Below the pieces are notes generated by a model that saw nothing but the letters and a program-made list of their open reading frames with translations, did no database searches and had not been told where the DNA came from. Positions 9,071-17,091 of a stretch of DNA of 64,000 bases are shown here, in pieces. This DNA comes from Winogradskyella ludwigii (GTDB lineage Bacteria > Bacteroidota > Bacteroidia > Flavobacteriales > Flavobacteriaceae). Position 1 is the stretch's first letter; each line of letters begins with the position of its first letter. The stretch spans positions 434,001 through 498,000 of the forward strand of contig NZ_JABFDF010000001.1 of the NCBI RefSeq assembly GCF_013403985.1, written 5' to 3'. The position numbers and the translations under genes are program-made.

Positions 9071-10480
9071 TTACTCTTTTATAAATCGTTTTATATGTTG
9101 ATGGCCTTCTAAATCTGAAATCTTAATGAGATATACACCACTTGCCAAATCTGATATAGGTAAATGTTTCTTGTTAAATGTTTTTACTTTTTGTCCTTGT
9201 AAATTAAATAGTTCAACGAATTGAACTTCTTTATCTGATTGAATCGTTAAAATATCTTTTACAGGATTTGGATATATCGATACTGTTAAACTTTTTTCAA
9301 GAATACCTGTACCTAAGGTATTACTTTCCTCTATAGGATTGAAATTTTGCCAATATGCTGCTGCTTCATAAGCTGTAGTAGCACCAGTAGGGACAGTAAG
9401 TAAAGTGTTAGAATAGTATAAATTATAGAAAACAGTATCATCAATAGTTATTGGTGTATCAAGATTTACATATACAGCAATTAATCCAGTACAATTTCCA
9501 AAAGCATACGCTTCAATAGAAGTTACAGAGTTAGGTATGCTTATATCTGTTAAACTAGTGCAATTGTAGAAAGTACCTTCAGCAATAGATGTTACGGAGT
9601 CAGGGATATTTACAGAGCCTAAACTGGTGCAAGAGCTAAACGCATACTCACCTAGAGACGTTACCGAATCAGGGATATTTACAGAAGTTAAACTCTCACA
9701 AGAAGAAAATGCTGAATTCCCAATATTTGTTACTGAATTAGGAATATTTAAAGACGTTAATCCACTACAATTGGCAAAAGCAGCAGCTCCAATAGTAACT
9801 ACCGAATTAGGAATATCTAAAGCAGTTAAACTAGTACATTCGTAAAAAGCCTGACTATCAATAGACGTTACCGAGTTAGGAATACTTAATGAAGCTATGC
9901 TACTACACGCATAAAATGCAGAATCTCCAATAGACACTATAGAGTTAGGGATATTTACAGAAGTTAAACTATTGCAATAATAAAAGACATGGTCTCCAAT
10001 GCTAGTTACGGAATTAGGAATATTAACGGACGTTAAACCAGTGCAATTTTGAAATGCAGAATCTCCAATAGATGTTACAGAATTAGGAATACTTACAGAA
10101 GTTAGATTATAACTACCGTAGAAAGCACTTTCCCCAATAGACGTAACAGAATTAGGTATACTAACTGAACTTAAATCATAGCATCCTTTAAAAGCCGCCG
10201 AACCAATATATGTTACCGAATTAGGAATACTAATAGAAGTTAAACCATAGCAACCGTAAAAAGCACTATCTCCAATAGACGTAACATTATAAGTAACTCC
10301 ATTGTAAGTTACAGAAGCAGGTATAGTAGCAGCTCCGAAAAAATAACCGTGTGTAGATACTCTAGCCGTATTAGGAGCAAGGTCAACACCTATGTAATAA
10401 TTAATACCTCCAGAAGTAAAAGTAGTTGCATGAATGCTGCTCACAATTAATAAGCTGCAAATGAGTAATAATTTTTTCAT
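9071..10480 (-). CDS. BspA-type leucine-rich-repeat protein secreted by T9SS
   Basis: 469 aa when started at MKKLLLIC; upstream codons are the shared leader. A signal peptide (about 1-18) is followed by about twelve 23-residue repeats of the LRR_5/BspA kind, with consensus LTSVxIPNSVTSIGxxAFxx. A short linker leads to a type A T9SS sorting domain (VSIYPNPVKDILTIQ to IKRFIKE). BspA-like repeats are binding scaffolds; in oral Bacteroidota they mediate adhesion, and the ligand here is unknown. The repeats are 69 bp in DNA and many are near identical, so copy number may vary by slippage or recombination. The final ~20 residues (GVYLIKISDLEGHQHIKRF) are almost those of the next gene downstream. 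Confidence 0.92.
   Translation of the reverse strand: MKKLLLICSLLIVSSIHATTFTSGGINYYIGVDLAPNTARVSTHGYFFGAATIPASVTYNGVTYNVTSIGDSAFYGCYGLTSISIPNSVTYIGSAAFKGCYDLSSVSIPNSVTSIGESAFYGSYNLTSVSIPNSVTSIGDSAFQNCTGLTSVNIPNSVTSIGDHVFYYCNSLTSVNIPNSIVSIGDSAFYACSSIASLSIPNSVTSIDSQAFYECTSLTALDIPNSVVTIGAAAFANCSGLTSLNIPNSVTNIGNSAFSSCESLTSVNIPDSVTSLGEYAFSSCTSLGSVNIPDSVTSIAEGTFYNCTSLTDISIPNSVTSIEAYAFGNCTGLIAVYVNLDTPITIDDTVFYNLYYSNTLLTVPTGATTAYEAAAYWQNFNPIEESNTLGTGILEKSLTVSIYPNPVKDILTIQSDKEVQFVELFNLQGQKVKTFNKKHLPISDLASGVYLIKISDLEGHQHIKRFIKE
9490..10290 (-). repeat. Tandem 69-bp coding repeats of the BspA-like LRR protein
   Basis: About twelve in-frame units of 69 bp each encode a 23-residue leucine-rich repeat. 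The coding-strand core encodes IP(N/D)SVTSIG in eleven units. The units differ from each other mainly in the central loop residues. Confidence 0.85.
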
Positions 10481-10515
10481 AATAAATTTGGTTTTATAAT
10501 TATGAAACAAAAATG
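10478..10515 (-). repeat. Third copy of the 38-bp shared leader
   Basis: These 38 bp, ending at the ATG of the LRR gene, are identical to 6621-6658 and 8909-8946. The region just upstream (10541-10572) keeps the AAAAAAGTTA element and one CCATTCAT half-site at the same offset. Its second TGAATG (10567-10572) is 17 bp rather than 21 bp from the first (10550-10555). Confidence 0.85.
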
Positions 10516-10611
10516 GCAAGGGAAAGGGAAACTATTTTTAACTTTTTTATGAATGGTATGATTTTGTGAATGAGCGGAACTTAAAATTATGATTTAACTA
10601 AATTTAGGTGT

Positions 10612-11364
10612 TTAAAACACTCGATTTATAATTTTCATAAACTCATCTTTACGTTCACGAGCAATAGGTATACTTTTATTGTTACTCATAATAACTTGTA
10701 AACCGTCTTTCTTTGTAATCTCTGTCATATACTTTAAATTGATTACAAATGAACGGTGTGGTTTATAAAACAATGGTTTATTACTAAGCTGTTCTGAAAA
10801 ATGCTTTAACGTTTTACAAATCAATTCTGTTTTACCATTTTGCAAGTATACTTTTGTATAAGCACCATCAGCTTCAAATATTAAGATATCTTCATGTGAT
10901 ACAAACCTGATGCCTTTAGGCACTTCTAAAGCGATTTTATTTAGTGCCAACTGCTCAAAATTACGTTCTAGATTTAGTAATTTTTGTTTTATAAAATTTT
11001 CTTCAAGATTATTAGATGCTTTTAAAATGGCTAGTTTCATTTCCTTTGTATCTATAGGTTTTAAAAGATAATCTACAGCAGATAATTTAAAGGCTTCTAT
11101 AGCATAATGTCCATAAGCAGTTGTAAATATAATTTGAAAATTAATAGGATCCTTTTTAAAAAAATCTAGAATTTGCAAGCCAGAATGGTTAGGCATTTCA
11201 ATATCTAAAAATACAATGTCAGGTTTTTTGGCTTTAATTATTTCTACTCCATCTACTAAATTTTCGGCTTCAAAAACAGTGTCAATCTCAGGACATTCTT
11301 CTTCAATTAACACATTTAAAATTCGTCTTGCGCGTTTCTCATCGTCTATAATAATCGCTTTCAT
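10612..11364 (-). CDS. LytTR-family response regulator
   Basis: 250 aa. The receiver domain (about 1-120) has the acidic DD at 7-8, phospho-acceptor Asp54 in VFLDIEMPNHSG, T84 in FTTAYG and K102 in LLKPID. The C-terminal LytTR domain (about 145-250) contains LIFEADGAYTKVYLQNGKTE and KPLFYKPHRSFVINLKYM, the usual DNA-contact region. It starts 10 bp after the stop of the propeller kinase, its likely partner. The three leader-sharing exported genes are transcribed from just beyond it, so they are natural candidate targets (inference). Confidence 0.95.
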   Translation of the reverse strand: MKAIIIDDEKRARRILNVLIEEECPEIDTVFEAENLVDGVEIIKAKKPDIVFLDIEMPNHSGLQILDFFKKDPINFQIIFTTAYGHYAIEAFKLSAVDYLLKPIDTKEMKLAILKASNNLEENFIKQKLLNLERNFEQLALNKIALEVPKGIRFVSHEDILIFEADGAYTKVYLQNGKTELICKTLKHFSEQLSNKPLFYKPHRSFVINLKYMTEITKKDGLQVIMSNNKSIPIARERKDEFMKIINRVF

Positions 11365-11374
11365 AGTTTTACCT

Positions 11375-14329
11375 TTAATATGTTAATGTCATTGTAATAA
11401 TTACCTTAGTCCCTTGTACTTCCCTTTTTTCATTGACAATATCTTCAACCTCTAATACCACTTTTTTATCTTGACTTCTATTCAATAAATCTATACGTTT
11501 TTGGTTTGCAGAAGTCGCAAAAGATTTATGTTGTTTTAAACGCTGACTCTTAATTTTCTCTGATGCTTCACGACCTATACCATTGTCAATAATTTCACAG
11601 ATTAATAAGTTTTGAACGTCATCATTTATAAAATTTAACTGTAATCTCTTATTGTTTTTTTTATGAAGTAATCCGTGTTTCAATGCATTTTCTACATAAG
11701 GCTGTATAAATAAAGAGGGCAAAAATATCGTCTCCAGATTAAGACTTTTGTCTACTGTTATTTTAAAATTAAAATCATCATCGAACCGTTCTTTTTCAAG
11801 ATCTAAATATAAACTGAGTGCTTTTATTTCTTCTTTTAACGATACTTCATTGGATTGACTGTGCTCTAAATACGTTCTTATTAAACGTGAGAATTTCACT
11901 AAATACTCGCGTGCCAATTTCTTTTCGTTCAAAATAATGTAATCTTGAATAGAGTTTAAGGCATTAAATATAAAATGAGGATTCATTTGAGAACGCAAAT
12001 TCTCTAGCTGAGAAAACACCAATTGCTGATTGATTTTAGCTTTTTCTAAGGCTTGTTGCTGAGCAGCATTTAAACGTGCTGTTTTTCTAGAAAAATACCA
12101 CCACACCACAGTTATTGAAATTATTAAAAGCAATATATAAAACCACCATGTCTTGTAAAACGGTAATCGTACTTTTAAAACGACACTGATAGGTCGCGTA
12201 TATTCTTTTTGAAATGTGTTTCTTGCTCTTAAATGAAATGTGAATTTTCCGGCTGGCAAGGTATTAAATTTTACAAAATCTAGCCCCTCTTCTACCGCAA
12301 TCCAATTGTTACTGTAACCTTCTAATTTGTATTCATAATTTACAAAATCGTTAGATTGAAATCCGTTAACATTAAAACCAAACCTAATTTCACTCTCCGT
12401 TTGCTCTAACTCATAATTCGATTGAATAATAGTATCCTTCTCTAAAATTGCTACAGATGTAAAATACGGCTGAAGTGTTTTTCTTGTTTTATTAATACTC
12501 TTATTATTAAACTTATATAATCCCAGATTAGAGCCAAAGAAAACATCATCTTCTAAAACAACCATAGAGTTAATATTGTAGGACTCTATACCATCTTCTC
12601 TATTTACGGTTATAACTTCTTGCTTTTCGTAGTTATAATTTTGTAAGCCTTTATCTGTAGCAATCCAAATTGATTTTTCATCTGAAGTAATAACATTAAT
12701 AACATTAGAAGCCAATCCATTATTAGTATCTAATTTATACTGCAAAGTGTCATTTACAAATCCATACAATCCTTTATTATATGTGGCAACCCAAACAATA
12801 TCGTCTTTTGTTATTGCTATTTTAGCACCATATACCGTTGAATCGTTATAAGTAATTTGTTTATAGGCTTTTGTTTTTAAATCTACGACACCAAAACCAT
12901 CAATAAAATTACAATAGGCTTTTGTTTTGTTGGTATTTAAAACGGAACCATAACTTCTAGCTAGGCGTAACAAAGACAGCGAATCTCTTTTTTTACTGTA
13001 GAGACACAAGGCGTGTGGAAGACTTACTAAATATTGATCATCATCGTAAACCTCTATAGACTTCGTTACAATAAGTTGACTCTTCTTGTTTAATCTTTCT
13101 TTTGAATTGTAAAAAATGGACTCTGTTGTGGCTACCATCAATAAATCATCTGATAACGAATTATAACAAATACCATATACATTATTACGAAAGGATACAT
13201 TGAGTTTTTTTATGCTATGATCTTTTTTTAAATAATTAAAAATTTTAAAATTAGACGTTGCTAAATACAACTCTTCATGATCTGTTTTTTCTATGGCAGT
13301 TATTCCTAAATTCTCTGGTAAATCTATTTTTTTTAAAGCCAAATTAGGCATAACAAACACACCTTGTTTTAATGTAGTAACCCAGAAATTGCTGTTGTGA
13401 TCTATAATAAAATCAGTAGTATAACTATTCTTAAAATAATGTTCTAATACAATTAAACGGTTATTCTCAATAGTAGAAATGTAAATCCCTTTATTAGTTA
13501 AGACCCATAACTTATTCTCAACTTGATAAGAACTAACAATTATTGCAGACTCTAATGCATTGGGCAATTCAACCTTTATTAAATCATTATCTGCTACATA
13601 AAATAAATTATTTCTTTTGGTAGACTTTAATTCATTGAAGAAAAATACTTGATTCTTATAATCGAAAAACATTTTTAAACCACTCTGCTGTCCTGCTTTA
13701 AAAGGATTAAAATGAATTGGTTGTGTTTCTTTAAATGTAACATCTTTAGTAAAATGAATAATGTTATTTCTATTGAAATAAAATCCATCGTTGTTTCCAT
13801 CTAATGCTGCAAAATGATCTTGATAAACACCATCTAACACATGCGTTGTCTTTTTTGTATCTAAATTTATGGTTGTTAGCTTGTTATTCGCAGCAATAAC
13901 AAGATGGTTATCGTAAACCTGAAAATCAACTAATGTATTTAAATCTTCAAAATCTTTAAAGAGCTTTAGTTCGTTGTCTTCGACATAAAAAAATTGCCCA
14001 GAAAGGTTATTACACCAAAGACGCCCTTTTGCATCTAAAGTAAGGCTAAACAGAGAACGACCACGTTTTAAAGGATTGGTAAATAATTTGTAGTGCTTAC
14101 CATCATAACGATACAAGCCTTTGTCTGCAGCGAGCCAAATATAACCATCTTCATCTTCTAGAATATCGTAAAATTCTATATCAGGTAAACCATCTTTTTC
14201 TGTTAAATGAATAGACACAGGTTGTTGTGCAGCATTCTTTTGAAAGACGAAAAAAAATAGTGTTAGGATGAAATAACGAAAAATCAAGAATCCACGGTTT
14301 CTATCAAAACTACGAAATTGAACATTCAT
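11375..14329 (-). CDS. beta-propeller (reg_prop/Y_Y_Y) LytS-family sensor histidine kinase
   Basis: 984 aa. The signal sequence ends near NAAQ (about residue 34). It is followed by propeller repeats (GLPDIEFYDILEDEDGYIWL and similar), a Y_Y_Y domain (about 650-725, YEYKLEGYSNNWI), a membrane helix near 735-755, a coiled coil, NPHFIFNALNSIQDYI with the phospho-His near residue 783, and an HATPase_c domain (FIQPYVENALKHGLLH, EIIDNGIGRE). It is paralogous to 2241-5177 over its whole length. It forms an operon with the LytTR regulator 10 bp downstream. The upstream gene apbE ends only 53 bp before its start with no hairpin between, so some read-through is possible. TTAGTGAATGG at 14343-14353 matches the half-site of the exported genes. 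Confidence 0.94.
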   Translation of the reverse strand: MNVQFRSFDRNRGFLIFRYFILTLFFFVFQKNAAQQPVSIHLTEKDGLPDIEFYDILEDEDGYIWLAADKGLYRYDGKHYKLFTNPLKRGRSLFSLTLDAKGRLWCNNLSGQFFYVEDNELKLFKDFEDLNTLVDFQVYDNHLVIAANNKLTTINLDTKKTTHVLDGVYQDHFAALDGNNDGFYFNRNNIIHFTKDVTFKETQPIHFNPFKAGQQSGLKMFFDYKNQVFFFNELKSTKRNNLFYVADNDLIKVELPNALESAIIVSSYQVENKLWVLTNKGIYISTIENNRLIVLEHYFKNSYTTDFIIDHNSNFWVTTLKQGVFVMPNLALKKIDLPENLGITAIEKTDHEELYLATSNFKIFNYLKKDHSIKKLNVSFRNNVYGICYNSLSDDLLMVATTESIFYNSKERLNKKSQLIVTKSIEVYDDDQYLVSLPHALCLYSKKRDSLSLLRLARSYGSVLNTNKTKAYCNFIDGFGVVDLKTKAYKQITYNDSTVYGAKIAITKDDIVWVATYNKGLYGFVNDTLQYKLDTNNGLASNVINVITSDEKSIWIATDKGLQNYNYEKQEVITVNREDGIESYNINSMVVLEDDVFFGSNLGLYKFNNKSINKTRKTLQPYFTSVAILEKDTIIQSNYELEQTESEIRFGFNVNGFQSNDFVNYEYKLEGYSNNWIAVEEGLDFVKFNTLPAGKFTFHLRARNTFQKEYTRPISVVLKVRLPFYKTWWFYILLLIISITVVWWYFSRKTARLNAAQQQALEKAKINQQLVFSQLENLRSQMNPHFIFNALNSIQDYIILNEKKLAREYLVKFSRLIRTYLEHSQSNEVSLKEEIKALSLYLDLEKERFDDDFNFKITVDKSLNLETIFLPSLFIQPYVENALKHGLLHKKNNKRLQLNFINDDVQNLLICEIIDNGIGREASEKIKSQRLKQHKSFATSANQKRIDLLNRSQDKKVVLEVEDIVNEKREVQGTKVIITMTLTY

Positions 14330-14382
14330 AATTTCAAAAATCTTAGTGAATGGGCGAGAATGCCACTTAAACAGTCAATATA

Positions 14383-15366
14383 TTAATTGACAGGGAAATC
14401 ATTTATAGATTGTGTTTTTAGTTCGTTATTTTCATTCTCATAAATAAAATAAGCTTTTAACTCATCATGACGTTCTAAAAACGTTGAAACACGCTCAATT
14501 CCCATCGCCTGAAACGCTGTAGCATAAGCATCTGCCGTCATACAATCTTCTGCAATCACAGAAACGCTTAAAATGTTTGTTTTTGATGGATAACCGGTTT
14601 TGGTATCAATAATATGTGCATACCGATTTCCGTTTTCATCAATCTTAAATTTACGATACGTACCAGACGTTGCCATAGCTTCATCTTGTAAAGTAAGCAC
14701 TTTAGAATATGATTGTTCGCCTTCAAAATTTGGATCATCGATACCGACTTTCCAAGGGGATTTTTTTTCAACATTAATCCCTCTTGCTCTTATTTCCCCT
14801 CCTACTTCAACCAAATAATCTTTAATATTGTTCTGTTCTAAAAATTCTGCTATAACATCTACTCCGTAACCTTTTGCAATGGCATTAAAATCAATAAAAG
14901 AAGACTTATTCTTAATAACTTTATTATCTCTAAGTCCCATTCTGTTGTAGCCAACCGATCTCATTAAGCTATTAATTGCAGTACTATCTATATTGGTAAT
15001 TTTTCCTTCCGGTCCAAAATCCCAAGCATTTACAACAGCTCCTATAGTGGGATCAAATGCACCTTCTGTTGCTCTATAAATTTGCTTTGCATTAGTAAAA
15101 ACACGTCTAAAATGCGCGTCTATTTCAATATTTTCTCCTTTATTAATTTTAGAAATTATTGAATTTGGAATGTAAGTAGACATGGATTCATTTACCACAT
15201 TAAAAAGACTGTCAAACCGCTTTTTATAATTGGTATTATCCTCAGAATGATATTGAATATTATAAGTTGTACCAAAAACAGGTCCAGATAATTTGATGTT
15301 TTTAGGTTCTCCTTGGCAAGAAAGTATTAGTAATACAAAACTAAATATGAGTAATTTTTTGATCAT
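14383..15366 (-). CDS. apbE: FAD:protein FMN transferase (ApbE/Ftp), lipoprotein
   Basis: 327 aa. The lipoprotein signal LLILSC puts the lipid Cys at residue 17. Family motifs are GPVFGTTYNIQYHS, GAFDPTIGAVVNAWDFG, NAIAKGYGVD, VGGEIRARG, the flavin/Mg2+ region ATSGTYRKF and HIIDTKTGYP, and DCMTADAYATA near the end. ApbE moves FMN from FAD onto a Thr in extracytoplasmic flavoproteins. The likely targets are NqrB and NqrC, encoded in the operon at 19617-25707, both with recognisable acceptor motifs. In many Bacteroidota apbE sits next to nqrF; here a kinase pair and three small genes separate them. Confidence 0.95.
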   Translation of the reverse strand: MIKKLLIFSFVLLILSCQGEPKNIKLSGPVFGTTYNIQYHSEDNTNYKKRFDSLFNVVNESMSTYIPNSIISKINKGENIEIDAHFRRVFTNAKQIYRATEGAFDPTIGAVVNAWDFGPEGKITNIDSTAINSLMRSVGYNRMGLRDNKVIKNKSSFIDFNAIAKGYGVDVIAEFLEQNNIKDYLVEVGGEIRARGINVEKKSPWKVGIDDPNFEGEQSYSKVLTLQDEAMATSGTYRKFKIDENGNRYAHIIDTKTGYPSKTNILSVSVIAEDCMTADAYATAFQAMGIERVSTFLERHDELKAYFIYENENNELKTQSINDFPVN

Positions 15367-15422
15367 TATTTAAAAACTGAAATTATTGATTTTTGTTGAT
15401 GAGATTTTTTTGTAGAAATTAA

Positions 15423-15800
15423 TTAATTTAAATTCATTTCTAATACTTGTATACCATTGTATTCAATTAAGTAGTCTTCATTTAAATGAATAGGTAAATC
15501 TTCACCTTTAGGATTGCCCAACCCAACTCCAGCATATAATACTTTTGCATCTTTCTCGTAAGCATGTTTTTTGAATGTCTCCATCCAAACAACATCATAG
15601 TTATTTGGGTTTTCAGGCAAAATCACAGCTCTAACAACCACAAAAAAGTATTGACTATTTTTATCTATACAAACAAATTGTGGATGCCGTTTTAGTGTGC
15701 TATTAATAGCTACAAATTCAAAACCACGAGCTTCTAGGTCTTTACCTACGTGGTTCATGGCGAGGTTATGAATTTCTTGAGGTGTTAAAGGTTTACTCAT
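15423..15800 (-). CDS. Conserved small protein of unknown function next to apbE
   Basis: 125 aa when started at MSKPLTPQE; five upstream in-frame codons give a less likely start. There is no signal peptide or membrane segment. It is probably a single alpha/beta domain with HNLAMNHVGKDLEARGFEF, then HPQFVCIDKNSQYFFVVVRA and a C-terminal DYLIEYNGIQVLEM. Related flavobacterial proteins are, from memory, sometimes labelled Nqr subunit F, but nothing here resembles the NqrF ferredoxin or reductase domains. The placement between apbE (56 bp) and the DUF4846-like gene (20 bp) suggests one transcript. The strand order around the Phe-Val repeat could fit a nuclease-like fold, which is speculative. Confidence 0.75.
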   Translation of the reverse strand: MSKPLTPQEIHNLAMNHVGKDLEARGFEFVAINSTLKRHPQFVCIDKNSQYFFVVVRAVILPENPNNYDVVWMETFKKHAYEKDAKVLYAGVGLGNPKGEDLPIHLNEDYLIEYNGIQVLEMNLN

Positions 15801-15820
15801 AAAACAAAGATACAAACTTG

Positions 15821-16687
15821 CTATTTAAAACGTACAAATTTTGCACTACTAAACGTGTAATTTGAAACCAGAATTATAGCATCATCTTCCAATTGATACC
15901 ATGGCGAAATCGCTGAGTATTCCAAATTCTTAACCAAATGCACACTTTGAGCTGGTGTATTACCTTGAAATAGTACAAATAATTTCTCGTTATTTTTATT
16001 TACAACTTCATCTCCAATCATAACAATATGGCCAGGTGAACCTCCTTTGATGAGCATATCTCCTATTTTTAAATCTTTAGCAGAAACAGATTCTAATTCG
16101 TTATAAAGTGACAAAGTTCCAGAATACATGTATATTAAATTCAAGTATTTATAGAAGTTATCTTTAGATGAATTTGCACTTGCCGTTTTATGAAACGATA
16201 CTTTATTACCATTAACTTTTGGTCTATAACCATCAGCATATTTTGTCCATGAGCAATAATGACCAGAGGTAAAGTTGAAACCTATTTCGTCTTTTCTGTT
16301 AGAATCCCACAGGTATTCGCTTCTTATCCTGATTAATGCATCGGCACATTGTTGCAGTCCGTTTTTAGGAACCGAAATTTCTAAAATACCAATATGACCT
16401 CCTTGCCAAAAATAGTTGGTATCATCATAATTTATAATTTTGCTTCCAAAGGCTTTCAATTTGTAATGGCGTAAATATGTTTCAAAGCTTCCTTTTGCAT
16501 AGTCAACACGTTTGTAACCATTAGGAATATTAACTCTTGATACAATGGTTAAACTATCCTTATTAACAAGACCTGGAGTATCAATAACAGCAGAAACTAT
16601 ACCTACAGCTTTTTCTACGGGTTTAAATTGAAGTGCAAAAACAATAAGAGATGCACATATAAAAAGGATGAGTATAACTTTCTTCAT
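15821..16687 (-). CDS. Exported DUF4846-like protein, possible papain/NlpC-like fold
   Basis: 288 aa. A hydrophobic N-terminal segment (about 4-19) acts as signal peptide or anchor. The rest resembles the DUF4846 family: FETYLRHYKLKAFGS, WQGGHIGILEI, CADALIRIRSEYLW, SGHYCSWTKYADGYRP, then GGSPGHIVMIGDEV and FQGNTPAQSVHL. The Cys in SGHYCSW and the His in GSPGHIVMI are a possible Cys/His pair as in NlpC/P60-type hydrolases, but the catalytic role is inferred. It probably heads the run DUF4846, small gene, apbE. A TACGTTTG box (16697-16704, minus) lies only 10 bp from the ATG. Confidence 0.75.
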   Translation of the reverse strand: MKKVILILFICASLIVFALQFKPVEKAVGIVSAVIDTPGLVNKDSLTIVSRVNIPNGYKRVDYAKGSFETYLRHYKLKAFGSKIINYDDTNYFWQGGHIGILEISVPKNGLQQCADALIRIRSEYLWDSNRKDEIGFNFTSGHYCSWTKYADGYRPKVNGNKVSFHKTASANSSKDNFYKYLNLIYMYSGTLSLYNELESVSAKDLKIGDMLIKGGSPGHIVMIGDEVVNKNNEKLFVLFQGNTPAQSVHLVKNLEYSAISPWYQLEDDAIILVSNYTFSSAKFVRFK

Positions 16688-17031
16688 ATTTTAACAAACG
16701 TAAAACCTTTAATATTTCGTATGTTGAATAATGAATTATAGTTCGTTATGGTAGGATTTCCGGATTAATTCGGCTTTTAAAAGAAACTCTTTTGTAATAA
16801 TATAATGATAAACCATTATAAGGAATTAAAATAGTTGAACAAACGAAGTAACAATAGCAATACGATTCTCTCTAAATTTTATAATAAGCGTAGTCGAAAT
16901 ACAGGGATTAAATGTGATAAAAAAAAACCAAATAACAAGATTATATCGCTCTATTTTAATTTCAAAATCAAAAAAGTAATCTAAACCCTACATTTAAAGG
17001 GCTTTAAACGGATTTAAATGAATAAATATCT
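16688..17031. other. 344-bp divergent intergenic region
   Basis: It lies between the minus-strand DUF4846-like gene and the plus-strand PAS kinase. There is no plausible gene. It contains one TAnnTTTG match toward each side: TACGTTTG at 16697-16704 (minus) and TATCTTTG at 17027-17034 (plus). No terminator-type hairpin was seen. Confidence 0.5.
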
Positions 17032-17034
17032 TTG
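17027..17034 (+). promoter_or_regulatory. Promoter -7 box of the PAS kinase
   Basis: TATCTTTG fits the Bacteroidota TAnnTTTG box. No TTG was found 17-23 bp upstream. If real, transcription starts near 17041, which rules out the TTG codon at 17032 as translation start. Confidence 0.45.
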
Positions 17035-17091
17035 GTTTTAAAATTTAAAAATTATATTCGTGTTCCCTTATTAATTAATACCCCCTATATT

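Larger units (their letters stand above)
8909..9116 (-). repeat. Copy 2 of the ~207-bp direct repeat flanking the 709-aa gene
   Basis: This is the partner of 6621-6827. It covers the last ~15 codons of the LRR protein gene, its terminator, the TGAAT repeat and the leader of the 709-aa gene. The first 38 bp (8909-8946) also recur, identical, at 10478-10515 in front of the LRR protein gene. Confidence 0.9.

Noticed and set aside
9490..10290. Regular repeat array resembling CRISPR
   Set aside because: The 69-bp units are in frame throughout a BspA-like LRR gene and have no unique spacers; reverse-strand frames inside it are shadows.
6624..10519. Shared N-terminal peptide (FHNYKTKFI) in three neighbouring proteins
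   Set aside because: It is translation of the common untranslated leader; the real starts are the following MK codons, each directly before a signal peptide.
15423..15800. Annotation as NqrF subunit
   Set aside because: It has none of the ferredoxin, FAD or NAD motifs; genuine nqrF is at 19617-20933.
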